Assembly: GCF_000801105.2 (NCBI RefSeq)
Contig: NC_079512.1
Span: forward strand, 1,860,263-1,924,262
Length of the DNA stretch: 64,000 bases
Source: Raphanus sativus
Lineage: Eukaryota; Streptophyta; Magnoliopsida; Brassicales; Brassicaceae
Reading direction: 5' to 3'
How positions within the stretch are numbered: position 1 is the stretch's first letter; each line of letters begins with the position of its first letter. Under the pieces are notes generated by a model. That model saw nothing but the letters and a program-made list of their open reading frames with translations, was not told where the DNA came from and did no database searches. Made by a program: the position numbers and the translations under genes. This document shows, piece after piece, positions 46,129-57,343 of this stretch.

Positions 46129-46156
<28 letters not shown>
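46129..46156. repeat. (GA)n microsatellite in the CDC48-relic leader
   Basis: Fourteen AG units, directly before a short ORF (ATG 46162) that ends after nine codons. Confidence 0.9.
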
Positions 46157-46159
<3 letters not shown>

Positions 46160-46161
46160 TT

Positions 46162-46720
46162 ATGGCGAAGAGATCAAACAACATTCCCTGAACAAGTCAA
46201 GAGGTATCTTCTTCTTCACTTCACCTCCTCTCAATTCTACGTACTGTAAACCTTAGTCTAGTTTGATTGATACGACTCGCTTGGCTTAACTCAGTCCCAG
46301 TTTGAGTATTCATATCTGATCTTGATTATATATGAATCGATTTGACTTTGTTAATCTGGGTTTAGTTTGATTTATGCGATTAGAGTTGTGAATTATTATT
46401 TATTGTCTTCTAGGGTAAGAAGAGGAAGGGGCACTGTCTGCATTGCTCTTGCTTATGAATCATGTGAGGAGGAGCCACAGATCAGGATGTGGAGGTTCCC
46501 AAATGTTTCTTGGGATGACATTGGAGCCGAGGTGTCTTGAGAATGTCAAGAGAGGTAGGTAAACCGCTCTTTTCATTCTTGCACTTGGATCTGTACTTTG
46601 ATCTAGATAATAACAGTAAGCTAATAAGCTGTGTGTGATTGTTTAAATAGAGACTGTTCAATACCCTGTGGAGATGGTCAGGAGGAGCTTGAGAGGTGAA
46701 AGGTGATGAAGAAGCCAAAC
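46162..46720 (+). pseudogene. CDC48: CDC48 (AAA-ATPase) pseudogene with exon loss
   Basis: After an acceptor at 46413, GKKRK is followed, after a one-base shift, by TVCIALAYESCEEEPQIRM, which matches the CDC48 N domain. The sequence then jumps to VEVPNVSWDDIG (about 46489-46525), LENVKRE and a donor at about 46556. After an intron-like gap come ETVQYPVE (about 46651-46675), the linker and start of the D2 ATPase domain. All of the N-domain remainder and D1, with both Walker motifs, is absent, as is D2 beyond its start. It keeps what looks like an ancestral intron, so it is a decayed gene copy and not a processed pseudogene. Confidence 0.85.
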
Positions 46721-48453
46721 ACGGCTGGCTAAGCTGTTTGATGTGGAAGAAGAGAGCATGATGACATAAAGAGTAAGGAGTTCCACAAACATATATCTTT
46801 TGAAATTATGCTCCTCCGTATCCAAGAGCGAAGTTCTTCTTGCTTAGAAATGAGGAATGACCCTTTACTGTCTGAGATTTGAAAGACCTTCAAGTTAGAA
46901 ATGAGGAATGGACCTTTACTTGTGTCACTCTCTCAGGATGATAGTTTTAATCGATTCTCAGTTATAGATTGATTGTGTAGCCGGTTTATGGTCGTCGTTT
47001 TAACTAGTATAGTTGGTATGTATGGCCTCTTGTAGAAATCGTCTCTCGAGTATTTGACCACATAAAATAAGCTTGGATAGGTCTTATATGTAAGCTTGTA
47101 CTCTGAAATCAGTTTGGACAGCAGATCATGTTGTTGTAAGAATGATAGTGTATCTCTCTCCTCTTCTGCCAGTGTATAAATTAATTTGATGGAGTCTGTG
47201 TAAAACTAGAAATGGTTATTACGCTAGTAGATATGTCTGGAACTGATGGATCAACGGAGAGTTGGGAAGAATGTCTGCCACCCCGGTAGTAATTGCCATA
47301 ATTATGTAATTGCCATAATTATGCCACGACTCGGCATTGGGTAACATATGCAGCACTTCTAAAAGTTAAGTCAATGACATATTTTTACTTCAGTAGTGCC
47401 TTTTCAAGAGCTGTTTCATGTGCCATCTTCTGTATTTGGAGTGTAGGATTGTGGAAAAGACCCATTCGGTGTTTGTTTATTCTTCTAGTACATAAAGTTG
47501 TAACTAGATGCCATAGAAATATAGGCTACTGTTCTGTTCTATCTTTCTACACAAGAAAAGTTTCGGTCTTGTCAATATGAGTTGAGTTGTTGTCTGTGTC
47601 CATCTTGTGTAGATTATTTCTCTTCCGTTAATTTATACAGTCACTCTGAGTTTCAGTTACTTTTCCTACTGGATCAACCGTGCTGTCCAAGTTTTCACAA
47701 TTGGGTTAATGTGAATGCGGCATGCTATCCCAAGTAGACTGTTGTAAATAGATTAACACTGTTGCATAATGTGGTGAGTTTCAACTCTATATATAATATA
47801 GTTTCAACTCTATATAAATGGTTCTTAATCTGCTTAAAGCAGATGAATGAATCAGATGTGATATTATTAAGTTACAGTACGAAGCTACTATATTCCTTTT
47901 GGAACAAAAAAAAGGAATAATTACAATGAAAAAATAAAGGAAGGGTTAAGAATGCTTTCAGAAGATCCAAGGATTTTCTCTTCCATATAATTCATCAGAG
48001 GCTACATATGTATTAAACACCACTGCCATATACCAAAGCTCTAACCTGATTTCTTCTGGAGAGAACACTATGATAACTATGATACACACTCATACACATA
48101 TCTATGCTATCCTATTCCACTCATTTGAGGATGCAACTTCCTCTACCAGATTTGAGCATTAACTACAAACACACCGTGTTCATGGCAAATGCTCTTTGAT
48201 CAAACTGAGTTCATAGTTCCACTAAAAATGTGCATGAAATATGTTTTGATACATAACCATCAAAAACCAAGTGCCAAGAGTAGTGTTCCTTTTGACTGTT
48301 TCAGAGGAACTCTACTAGAAGTTTTGGAAACACTTCCACCTTTTTTTTTTAAATAGAAACGAGAGTAAATAAATAGAAAGCAAAAAGCAGTGCTGAAACT
48401 ACTGACTGAAATGTATTTTACAGCTGAGAAAAAAACAAGTAAGGAAAGAAACA
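46721..48453. other. Intergenic, no gene recognised
   Basis: Contains a short direct repeat (aattgccataattatg twice, about 47290-47325) and another (gttagaaatgaggaatg-like, about 46840 and 46900). No coding sequence that I can support. Confidence 0.45.
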
Positions 48454-49445
48454 TCAGACGAATTGGATGTTGCACTTTGATGAAATTCTTGGGAGAGCCA
48501 GTAGATTATCTTTCAAGACCTGACTATTGTCGTCTTGTGCGTCAACACTCACTTTCACAGATTCAAGACATTTCAACTTTCCCAAAAAATGTCTCATCTG
48601 CTTCACCTCTTCTGAAGAAGCTCTGTAATCAGATATCTAAAGCACCTTCACTTGACATGTCAACAGACAACATACCACTTCCTCCTCCTCCTTTTTATGC
48701 TTTACAGGAGTGCAAGCGCATGCATCTCCACACTTATTTGTTACTCTGTGCACAAGTCCCTGAAACCATAGACCAATTAATTTTTGATATGGGCAGCAAC
48801 AACAACAACAGGAAGGAAAGAATGAGGGTTGATAACATATAATACCTTGATAGCAAAAGTGTGTAGACGTGGACAACTCTTGAGCAAAGCTGGCATTACT
48901 TGCCAACCTTTTTCTTTGTCACTCTCAATAGACAAATTGAGGAGGTTGTTGAGCACCGGCATGGATTTGCAACAGAAGTGAAACGTCTGATTTATAATAA
49001 TATGATCACAACAACAAACAAACAAACATTCATATATATAAAAGTGTGGGAGAGGGAAAATGGGAATCAATAGCAAGAAGCAAAAGAAGGGAAACAAACC
49101 TCAAGGGAATGAGCAGACAAGTAAAGGGTGGGTAATGTTGGTTATACCCGCAACTAGCTTTGTAACATCACCATAGATAGGCATCTTTTGTTCATCATCA
49201 TCAATGATATAATCATCATCATCATCATCATCAGAATAATCATAATGGCTAGTTGACTCCTCCCATAACTTGAGATTGAGCCTGGCTTCGACGAGCAAAT
49301 CCAAACCATCACAGTCATGGTATTCAAAGACAAAAGAAGAGTAGTCAAGGTAGACAAGACTTGGTAGACTGAAAAGCATAGTGTCGTGATCCTTTTGAGA
49401 ATCAGGAAGATGGGTAAAAAGCACAAGACGCTTGATCCCTTTCAA
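48454..49445 (-). pseudogene. F-box/LRR-FBD protein pseudogene (C-terminal part)
   Basis: Minus-strand exons at about 49445-49100, 48986-48846 and 48769-48454 encode the LRR/FBD end of a Brassicaceae F-box protein: LFSLPSLVYLDYSSFVFEYH, VEARLNLKLWEE, then HFCCKSMPVLNNLLNLSIES...LLKSCPRLHTFAIK, then GLVHRVTNKCGDACACTPVK and an FBD-like tail (HFLGKLKCLESVKVSVDA). Three faults are visible: one extra C near 49137 shifts the frame after AGITNIT, a TAG at 48637-48639 interrupts KVL/ISDYRA, and no F-box or N-terminal LRR exons lie upstream. Intact relatives act as substrate receptors of SCF ubiquitin ligases. Confidence 0.82.
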
Positions 49446-50046
49446 TCCAAGGAGATAGTAACTCAGGAAAAAATCTTAGCTTTGCTTGCTTGGCAAGAGA
49501 GAGAGAGCTGAGAGGTTTGCTTCGACGATGGAGTCCACGAGAAGGGGCAAGAGAGAGAGCTGAGCTAAAAACACAAATTATACGATCAAATATATATATT
49601 TGTGTTCCAAAAAAAAAAGGTAATCAATCAAGGCCGGCGGCGTCTGACCCTGTGAAGCGGCGGAGTTAGTCGGCATCTGTATGTCTCCGTATTAATTAAA
49701 AGAAGAGTAGAATTACCCGTTATATAAACAGCAAAAACATATACTTATATATATATATATATATATATATAAATTATATATATAAATCAAGGCATTTACG
49801 ATTTTTTTGCATATTCTCGATATTGTATTTTCTTTCTTATTCACGTGTTATTTTGTTATAATGTTATGTGATTCACCTAGCTAGATATAAGGAACAAAGA
49901 AGTTTGATATGAATTGTGTTGGATTCATAAGGCGTCAAATCATCTTAGGAGACTTGCTCAGCCAATAGGTACTTGCTAAATGAAGACAAACAATCAATAA
50001 AAATGTTTAGACCGATTTTAACTATTCTCATACAGTGACTCTCACA
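49446..50046. other. Intergenic
   Basis: Includes a (TA)n tract at 49746-49770. No gene recognised. Confidence 0.5.
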
Positions 50047-51495
50047 TCACATGAAACACTTGGCTTCAAGGGATAAATGCTCAGGCCTCCCATCCCTTGT
50101 TCTCCTGATGACACCTTTGCAGACAACACCGCACCTTGTTCTGAAGGTGATGTAGAAGACTGCATTATCCAGCCACAAGTTTTTCATCGAGTCGACGACA
50201 ACTTCTTTGGTTTGAACAGTTATCTTTAGCAGCTCAAATGGCTTTCCATACTCAAACATGAACTGCAAAACAGGACAACACCAAGAAGAGACCCATTATA
50301 GCCTTAATATACACAAATTCCACACGTTTAAGTCTTTTTGAAAAAGGAAAAAAAAAACTCACAGGGTTCGTCCGCTTCTTGGTGTACCAGGCTAGTTCAG
50401 CGTAAAGATGAAGCCATTCTTTGGCTTGTTCCACCTCTGATTCTTTCATCTGAGAAAAAATGACCAATTTCAGCAAAAAAAAAAAAAAGAAGAAGAAGCT
50501 GGGAAATAAAGAGCAAAAGGGAGGGGCTCATGAGACCTCGTAGTACTGCAGCTTACTGTCACCAGACAACCAATCAGGCATGTTACCTTTGAATAGTTCA
50601 TCCACGGAGAGTATGTCAAATCCACTTTCCTCCTCCTCTGAGGTAACATAATAAAAAAAAAAAAAATAGAGGCTTTTTTAGATTTTTTTTTTTTAAAAAA
50701 AAAAAGGAACCATAAACAAGTATAAGACCACTCTCGCAATTAGTTAGTTTACCTGGAGTAGGTGGGGGCAAGGGTCTGCAGCGGGATGTAATAACATGGA
50801 AGCAATCTTTGTATTCAGAGGGATACCAAACTTTTGTTTCAAACTTGCAAAGGCATTTTCTGGCTGGATCACATGCATCTAATGTCAACACTCCGGTGTG
50901 CTCAGCTACTTGAGGCACATGCAAACGTTCAAACTCAGTCCCCTACCAAAAAAAAAAAAAAATTTAATATTTTCACAATAAATAAATCAACAAAATATAT
51001 ATATTTGGTAGGCAAGAAGGAGTAACAAACATTACGTTTTCGAGATTGTAGCAATGAAGTCCAATTTTAGCGCAGAGCAGTGGCTCCGCATACACAGCAT
51101 CTCTACGGCTGCTGTAAGGCAAAACCAAGTGACCGCCGGGAGGAGTGGGAGTATAAGTTACTGGACAAGGAGGAGGAATAAACGGAGGATGACTGGACAA
51201 GTCTAAATCTGGTGTAGAGATCATCGGAGTATATGATGGTGATATCATTAAATCCGGTGATATAACAGCAACAATATCCTCCTTCATTAAAAAAAAAGAA
51301 AGAATCCAATTACTAACATAAAGTAATCCATTTACCGGATTGTAAGGGATATACTAATACCTCTTCAGAACTAGGAAGGTGCAAGTTTTCAAGCTCTGCC
51401 TCGGCCTCCTTAATGGGAATTGGCTCTTGTTGTTGCGGAGGAGGTTTACAAACTGTGAAAGTGCAAAGCCAAACACAAACTTTAGTCCTTCAAAG

Positions 51496-51530
<35 letters not shown>

Positions 51531-51799
51531 ATTTAATTGCAAAAAAAAAATACCTCTAACAGAGTTTAATGATCCAGGAAACTGTTTGTGCGGTGGTAAA
51601 ATAAATTCGAAGGGTGTTGTATATCCCTTAATCGGCTTGTAACTTGGTAGAACAACATCGAGTTCCTTCAAATGATAATAATATCCACCCATTAAATACA
51701 AAAATACTGAAAGAGAGAAAAGGACAACTAAAGAAACAATCCGATCACCTTAACACGCGAGGTGTCACTGTCTGCTTCCTTCATCACCACGTAAGACAT
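50047..51799 (-). CDS. UPF0725/DUF626-like protein, eight exons (paralog 1)
   Basis: Exons (minus): 51799-51749, 51665-51554, 51452-51361, 51281-51036, 50942-50753, 50637-50537, 50449-50363 and 50262-50047. All introns are GT-AG and the frames join without a stop to 364 residues. A Pro-rich N-terminal half leads to the conserved AEPLLCAKIGLHCYNLEN, a Cys-rich strand (CLCKFETKVW), FHVITSRCRPLP, DILSVDELFKGNMPDW, EVEQAKEWLHLYAELAWY, and the C-terminus VCKGVIRRTRDGRPEHLSL. This resembles the Brassicaceae-restricted UPF0725/DUF626 (EMB2204-like) family, whose molecular function is unknown. The start follows an in-frame TAG, so ATG 51799 is the first possible. The naming is less certain than the gene model. 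Confidence 0.82.
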
Positions 51800-53652
51800 T
51801 CTCGCAATTTTACAGGGCTAGATTCAACTGAACCCTAATTTCGAAGAGAGACGTGAATCGTAGATAACAACATACAACGTTTATAAAAACTGATTCCCCG
51901 TAAATTTGTTCAATTTGGACCGGTATTGGACTTTTCAAAAAAAATAAAAAGCCCAAAAACTTTAGTTGGTTACGAAGTGGTATATAAAAAATCGATCAGA
52001 CCAAATACGAATTAACAAAAGACCCTATGAGAAAAACAATATCCCCCTAGACCAGACAGAATGGAATAGGGGAAAAGGCCAATTAGTTTTGCAGGAAGCG
52101 GAGAGCTGGAAGTTGGCACAGTGTGAAGCAGAAGTAACCGAGCTCGACGTTGAAGTTGATCACCCGGAGAGTACTAATACCGAGTTCAGCAGCAAGACCT
52201 GGGAAGATGGAGATGTCAGGTGGACGCCTCCTGGACTAATGATCGAGCAAAATCTTTTGGCTAAAATCTTCAAAGTCTATTTTTTTCCAATCACATTTTT
52301 AAAATTTAAAGTCCTCAAAGTCCTAAATTTTTTTACAGTCCACTTCAGGGTTTGCATAGATTCTTTTGGTCAGGTCTCGCTTTCTCGAGATACTGATTGG
52401 ATGTTCCTCCTCACTCCTCAGTCTTCATCTCAAAAGGTTCATCATATAAATGTTCCTTCTTTGCTCAAAAAGAAAAATAAAAAAACTAAACTTATTCCTT
52501 CTCTTATAGTCATTTTCAATGCACATCTACAATGGAAGATGTGACTCTAACAGTTACAATGCCCAAGAAAGGTAACTGGTAAGGGGATTTCTGGTTTAAA
52601 TATTGAGGAAGAGGAAGAAACAGAGGAAAAACAGAGCAAGAAGATGAAAAAACAGAGGAAATAACTGAACCAAAACGATGACCCTAGTTAAAGTTGATAC
52701 ATACATTTTTCTTGTTTTGTATTATGTTTTTCTTTTGTGCCAATGATTGTTCACTTCTTATATTGGAACAAAAGAAAAAAAAAGAAGAAAAAAACATGTG
52801 CAAACCTTAACTTAGTTTCATTGTTCAATATGAAAAGAAAATTTTAGCAATAAAAGAAGATGAAAAGAAAAGGCAAAAGCTAGTGGTTACTTGCTTCACA
52901 AGGCAGCAAGAGAGGAAAGAAGAAGTTCATAGTTCATACAAATCTTCTGCTTCTTAAATTCAACAATTGTTAGCTAAGAAGCTTAAACAACGAGTAGCCT
53001 TTCCAAAAGAAAAAAATAGAAGTAGCAGTCTGCGGAGCAAGTAAGACCAAAACCAACGATGGTTTCAGAACACACGTGAAATCTAAAAGTCTGACATCAA
53101 AGAGAATGCACCAATCTCAAAGATTGTGGATAATCTCAACATAAGAGCCTCTCCAAGACTTGGGGAAGAACTAGAAGAAAGAATTTGCATGCACATTATT
53201 TTAGATTTTGTCTGAATTTTCCCTTTCTTGGTAATAAACCTCTCAAACTTCTATTATTGCTAATTAGCCCTTCAAAGTTCTATATTATTGCTCAGTAGGC
53301 TTTCAAACTTTTGTCATCGCATGTGTCTTCGAGTTTGTAAAGGGGCGACCTTATTGGCCTTTGATTTCTTGTGAGACAAAAAGTAACCACTAAACATACA
53401 TGTTATGTGCACACATCACATGCATACATAAGATTTTAACGTTAATCCTTCTGTGCTAAACCAGATAGAGAGCTAACCATATGATACGAAGTCTAGAGAC
53501 ACAATTACAGAATCTTTGGGGATAAAAATGGACACAAAAAAGCTTATCATATCTTAATTAGAAACAACTACGATGATTCGACAAGGCGTTAAATTAACTT
53601 TAAATACTTGCTAGACAGAATGACAAACGTTACTTGATTACTCTTAACGACT
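51800..53652. other. Intergenic between UPF0725-like copies 1 and 2
   Basis: The first 100 bases are probably promoter/5' UTR of paralog 1. A plus-strand ORF at 51966-52544 contains EAESWKLAQCEAEVTELDVE and WTPPG, loosely like the linker before RNase H in plant LINEs, but too weak to call. The rest shows nothing recognisable. Confidence 0.4.
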
Positions 53653-54257
53653 CTAACATGACATGAAACACTTGGCTTCAAGGGATAAATGCTCTGGCCT
53701 CCCATCTCTTGTTCTCCTTATGATACCTTTGCAGACATCACCGCAACTTGTTTTGAAGCTTATGAAGAAGACTGCATTATCCAACAGCTTGACCTCTTTC
53801 ATTGAGTCGACAACTCCTCTGGTTTGAATAATAACATTCCCCAGCTCCAGTGGCTTTGAATGCTCAAACATGAACTGCAACATAACACAACACCAAGAAG
53901 AGATTCATTATAACCTAACAGATTCCCTTCTCTTTTTTTCTAAGCCTTTTTGTTTTGGATACTCACCGGGTCCGTCTGCTTCTTAGTGTACAAGGCTAGT
54001 TCAGCGTAAAGATGAAGCCATTCTTTGGCTTGTTCCACCTCTGATGCTTTCATCTGGAGAATAAATAATATACAATGTCAGCAAAAAAAGAGAAGCTGGG
54101 AATTAAAGAGCAAAAGGGAGGAAGGGGTTAATGACCTCGTAGTATTGCATCAGCTGCGTACTAGTGGCATAGTCATCAGGCAACCAATCGGGCAAGTTGC
54201 CCTTGAAAAGCTCATCCACGGAAAGTGTGTCAAATCCACATTGGAATCCATCTTCCC
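53653..54257 (-). pseudogene. UPF0725/DUF626-like 3' fragment (paralog 2)
   Basis: Only the last three exons survive: 54257-54136 (GFQCGFDTLSVDELFKGNLPDW), 54053-53967 (KASEVEQAKEWLHLYAELALYT) and 53874-53653 (FMFEHSKPLELG ... IIRRTRDGRPEHLSLEAKC). All splice sites and frames are intact, and the C-terminus reads two residues longer (SC) than in the paralogs. It is closer to paralog 3 than to paralog 1. Upstream of 54257 the sequence diverges at once, so the five upstream exons are missing. Confidence 0.85.
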
Positions 54258-54848
54258 CTGTGGTAGACATGACCAACAAAGTAAAGTTGTTAGATCTTCT
54301 AATCCTTGAATCTCAGGATTCAGAGACCTATGTTATATTTAGGTAATAGCTTCTCTGTTCTCACTTGCGAATAAAAGGTCGTTACTCAGAACAAGGTTTT
54401 AAAAATCTGCAATACAATAAACATAGAAAATCATTTTTCAAATCCAGACAAACAATAAGCGTTGATCAGGTCAGAGTAGAAAAACATAACAATAATTAAA
54501 AGAGCTTATGATCCATAACTGTGGTCTCACTCCCACAGAATACTCAATTCGTAGGATGAGTTGTCTGGCTGCCAAATCACCCTCCTGAAAGTCCAAAGAA
54601 GAAAGATAAATCTGAGTGAAACTAAGAATTCTTCAAAGTAAGAAGTGAGATAAGAACTCTGTCATACCAAGAGATCTATCTAGTTTCATTTTATTTTCTC
54701 CTTTTCCTCTTCTTCCTTATATAACACCTTCGGGGTATACGTACTGGCCAGGTAGCAAAAATGGGTCTTCAAGATATCACCTTAAAGATAAAGTGTTAAA
54801 TGATACAAAATTTTGGTATTCAGAACCCTTATTGTAAAATTAATTGAA
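54258..54848. other. Unrecognised sequence
   Basis: Replaces the 5' exons of the neighbouring UPF0725-like fragment. No ORF with a known domain. Confidence 0.4.
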
Positions 54849-55116
54849 TTACAGTGCTTCAATTGGGTTTTTCACAGGTGCCGTGATTGCTACCCATTGA
54901 TCTTCCACCCCAACCATATCTTCACCCTATTAGTATTAGAAATAAGATGCAAAATTTAAACTTACACATACCTCGGCCATTGTTAAATATGCATACTGAA
55001 CTTGATTGTGGTACTCGACAATAGTGATATCAGATACTGGTTGGGCAGCTAGCAGAAGCCGAAGCTTCTTGCTCTTAACAAATCCTATCACTTTATAGAA
55101 GAGGTTCCATGATTAA
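54849..55116 (-). pseudogene. Two terminal exons of an unrecognised gene
   Basis: Minus strand. The exon from about 55110 to 54972 reads NLFYKVIGFVKSKKLRLLLA...VEYHNQVQYAYLTMAE and ends in a canonical donor (GAG/GTATGT). The next exon, 54926-54849, reads GEDMVGVEDQWVAITAPVKN and ends in TAA. The frames join at phase 0. The protein looks conserved but I do not recognise it. An upstream stop before NLFYK and the lack of further exons suggest a fragment. Confidence 0.5.
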
Positions 55117-55309
55117 AGTGGGATGGTTCTAGTTTGTTTCACACTACCATAGAGAAATTAGAAGAGGAAAATGTTTTTCTTTCAATGGTAACAGAAAATG
55201 AATGGGTGAAATCATGGGACCCGTGAAAAAACAACTTGAACACGGTAATTCTCTTAATTTCCAATTAAGAGTTCTATGTATCTTTACTCTTTTAACATCC
55301 TTTGTATTC

Positions 55310-55441
55310 AATAGATATTTGCTGGGCATTTGTCACCGCTGAGCTTGTGAGCGCCATGAGACACATCTGCATACACTACAAAAACACCATGTTGCCGGAT
55401 GCATTCCCATCTTTGAACCAGACTACAGCTGTATTAGTGAC
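55310..55441 (+). pseudogene. Single exon-like fragment, unrecognised
   Basis: Plus strand reads FVTAELVSAMRHICIHYKNT then MLPDAFPSLNQTTAVLVT and ends at a donor-like GTAAGT. It has the look of a conserved exon, but no partner exons or family are recognised. Confidence 0.35.
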
Positions 55442-57343
55442 GTAAGTGTATAATTTCAGTTCTTTCTTTTGTGTCTTAATTCTTTTTTCTTGCTCATAAC
55501 AATTCATTCATGTTAATCTTGTAGCAAGTGTTTAGAACAGAACTATTGATGAGCATAATCCAAAATGCAAGCAATTTGAAGAGACAACAACATAACATTT
55601 GCTTAAAAGGTTATTGGCTGATAACTTCTGGATTTAGTGGATTTAGCTGACAACAACAAAAAATTGGTTTTGAGTAATTGTCTATCTTTTAGATTTATTT
55701 TACTGTAAACTTTAAAATAGCAAATATATAGCGAGTGCACAAAAGTTGGACTATATCCACTTTTGAAGTCTCAAACCCGAGGATGATGTGGACCGGATCC
55801 AAAATATAAAGCATAATCTCCAAAACTAGGAGTACACAAATTCAAATAAAACTAAAAAAGAAATACTTCTTTGAGCTATAACAATTGACATTGTTTTCAA
55901 GGTATTGTTAGTTGTTTGAGTATTCATTTGAGATATTTAGATTTGGAGATTCTTTATGTTACTCAAACAGTGTTAGTATAGTTTTATGGATTCATGTTAT
56001 CGAATATGAAAGTTAGATAAGAACAATGATCTAGATTTTATGTTTATAATCTTTAGTTATTGCTCTTAGTCTTCAAAACAGAATCCACCTTGACTAGTGA
56101 GTTTCCTATAATCTATGTTCGTTATGAAAATAAATGAGATCAAGTGGTTCCAATCTTATGTTATGATAAGTTACCATTTAAGTATTAAATTTTTTTGTGA
56201 ATGAGAGTTTCTCTTACCTGTGCATAATTATTTTTTATTTTGTTCATCTATGGTTTCAAGTTCTTACTGTATTTTGTGTTTTTGATTAGTCTTTTTAGCT
56301 AAATATTTTTGGTAGTTTAGGTAACCCTTTCCAAGGAATAATTTGGGGCCATGTATCCTCTGCATAATGAACATTGAAGGAGTAAGATATTTTTTATATT
56401 TTGATTAAAAGCTTAAGAGATTAATTGTTTTTTTACCAAGTTCCTCCATTCTTTTGTGTGATATCTTATGTTGCGTCCTTTGAAAAGATCATAGCCAATC
56501 TTATGGTGTGTCCTTTGAAAAGAACATAGCCAACCAAAAAATCTGAGATCTTTGGATTTATATATTTGTCCAACATCTTTTAGATATATCTAGAAATTTT
56601 ATAAATATTGTTTATTTTTAATTTTTAATAACTATAAAATTTTTATATGAATTTTATTTTAGTAATTTTATACAAGTTAATTTAATATATTTAAACAAAA
56701 GAAATAGATAAATTATTTTATCTAAGATTATAATTTTAAATATATACATATATATTATTAAATATAATTTAAAATAAAAAAAAATATTTATCTCTTCGAT
56801 TTATGTTTCATAAATAAACATATATTAAATATTGGTCAAAAATAATAAAATATATAATATTAATAAATTTCATTTGTCAATATAATTTTAATTTTAAAAA
56901 ATTTATCACTGCACATGGTGGAGTAAAACACCTATTATCTTATATATACTAGGTGATTCTCATGTGATCATGCACGGATACAATTGTATATACAATATAT
57001 ATATATACATATTACCATATAAATTTGGTAACATTTTATTTTAATTTGTTTTTCAAATTTTATTTTGAGTTATTATGTATCCAATTTAATTTTTATGTTG
57101 AGCCAAATATTAAAATATAAAATTTCTTATTAGGTTTATTAATATTATTTTTATTGTTTTACTTTACAATTTCCACTAAAAATGTATCTTTGTTAGTATG
57201 ATATTATTTTATTTTTATTTAATTATGATATTATGAATGTATTTTTATTTAATTTTAAATATATATTATTTTATTTTATTTTTAATATAATTGACAGATC
57301 GAATCGAATAATCTGTAATACTTAAAAGAGTATTTAGGCTCCA
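55442..57343. other. AT-rich intergenic stretch
   Basis: No gene recognised. At about 56945-56990 there is a Helitron-like 3' end on the minus strand (see findings). The flanking 400 bases are almost pure A/T. Confidence 0.5.

Noticed and set aside
46482..46718. Minus-strand 78-residue ORF
   Set aside because: Antisense of the CDC48 relic.
48390..48842. 150-residue plus-strand ORF
   Set aside because: Antisense shadow of the F-box/FBD pseudogene exons.
51966..52544. 192-residue plus-strand ORF
   Set aside because: Only faint likeness to a LINE linker region; no catalytic motif.
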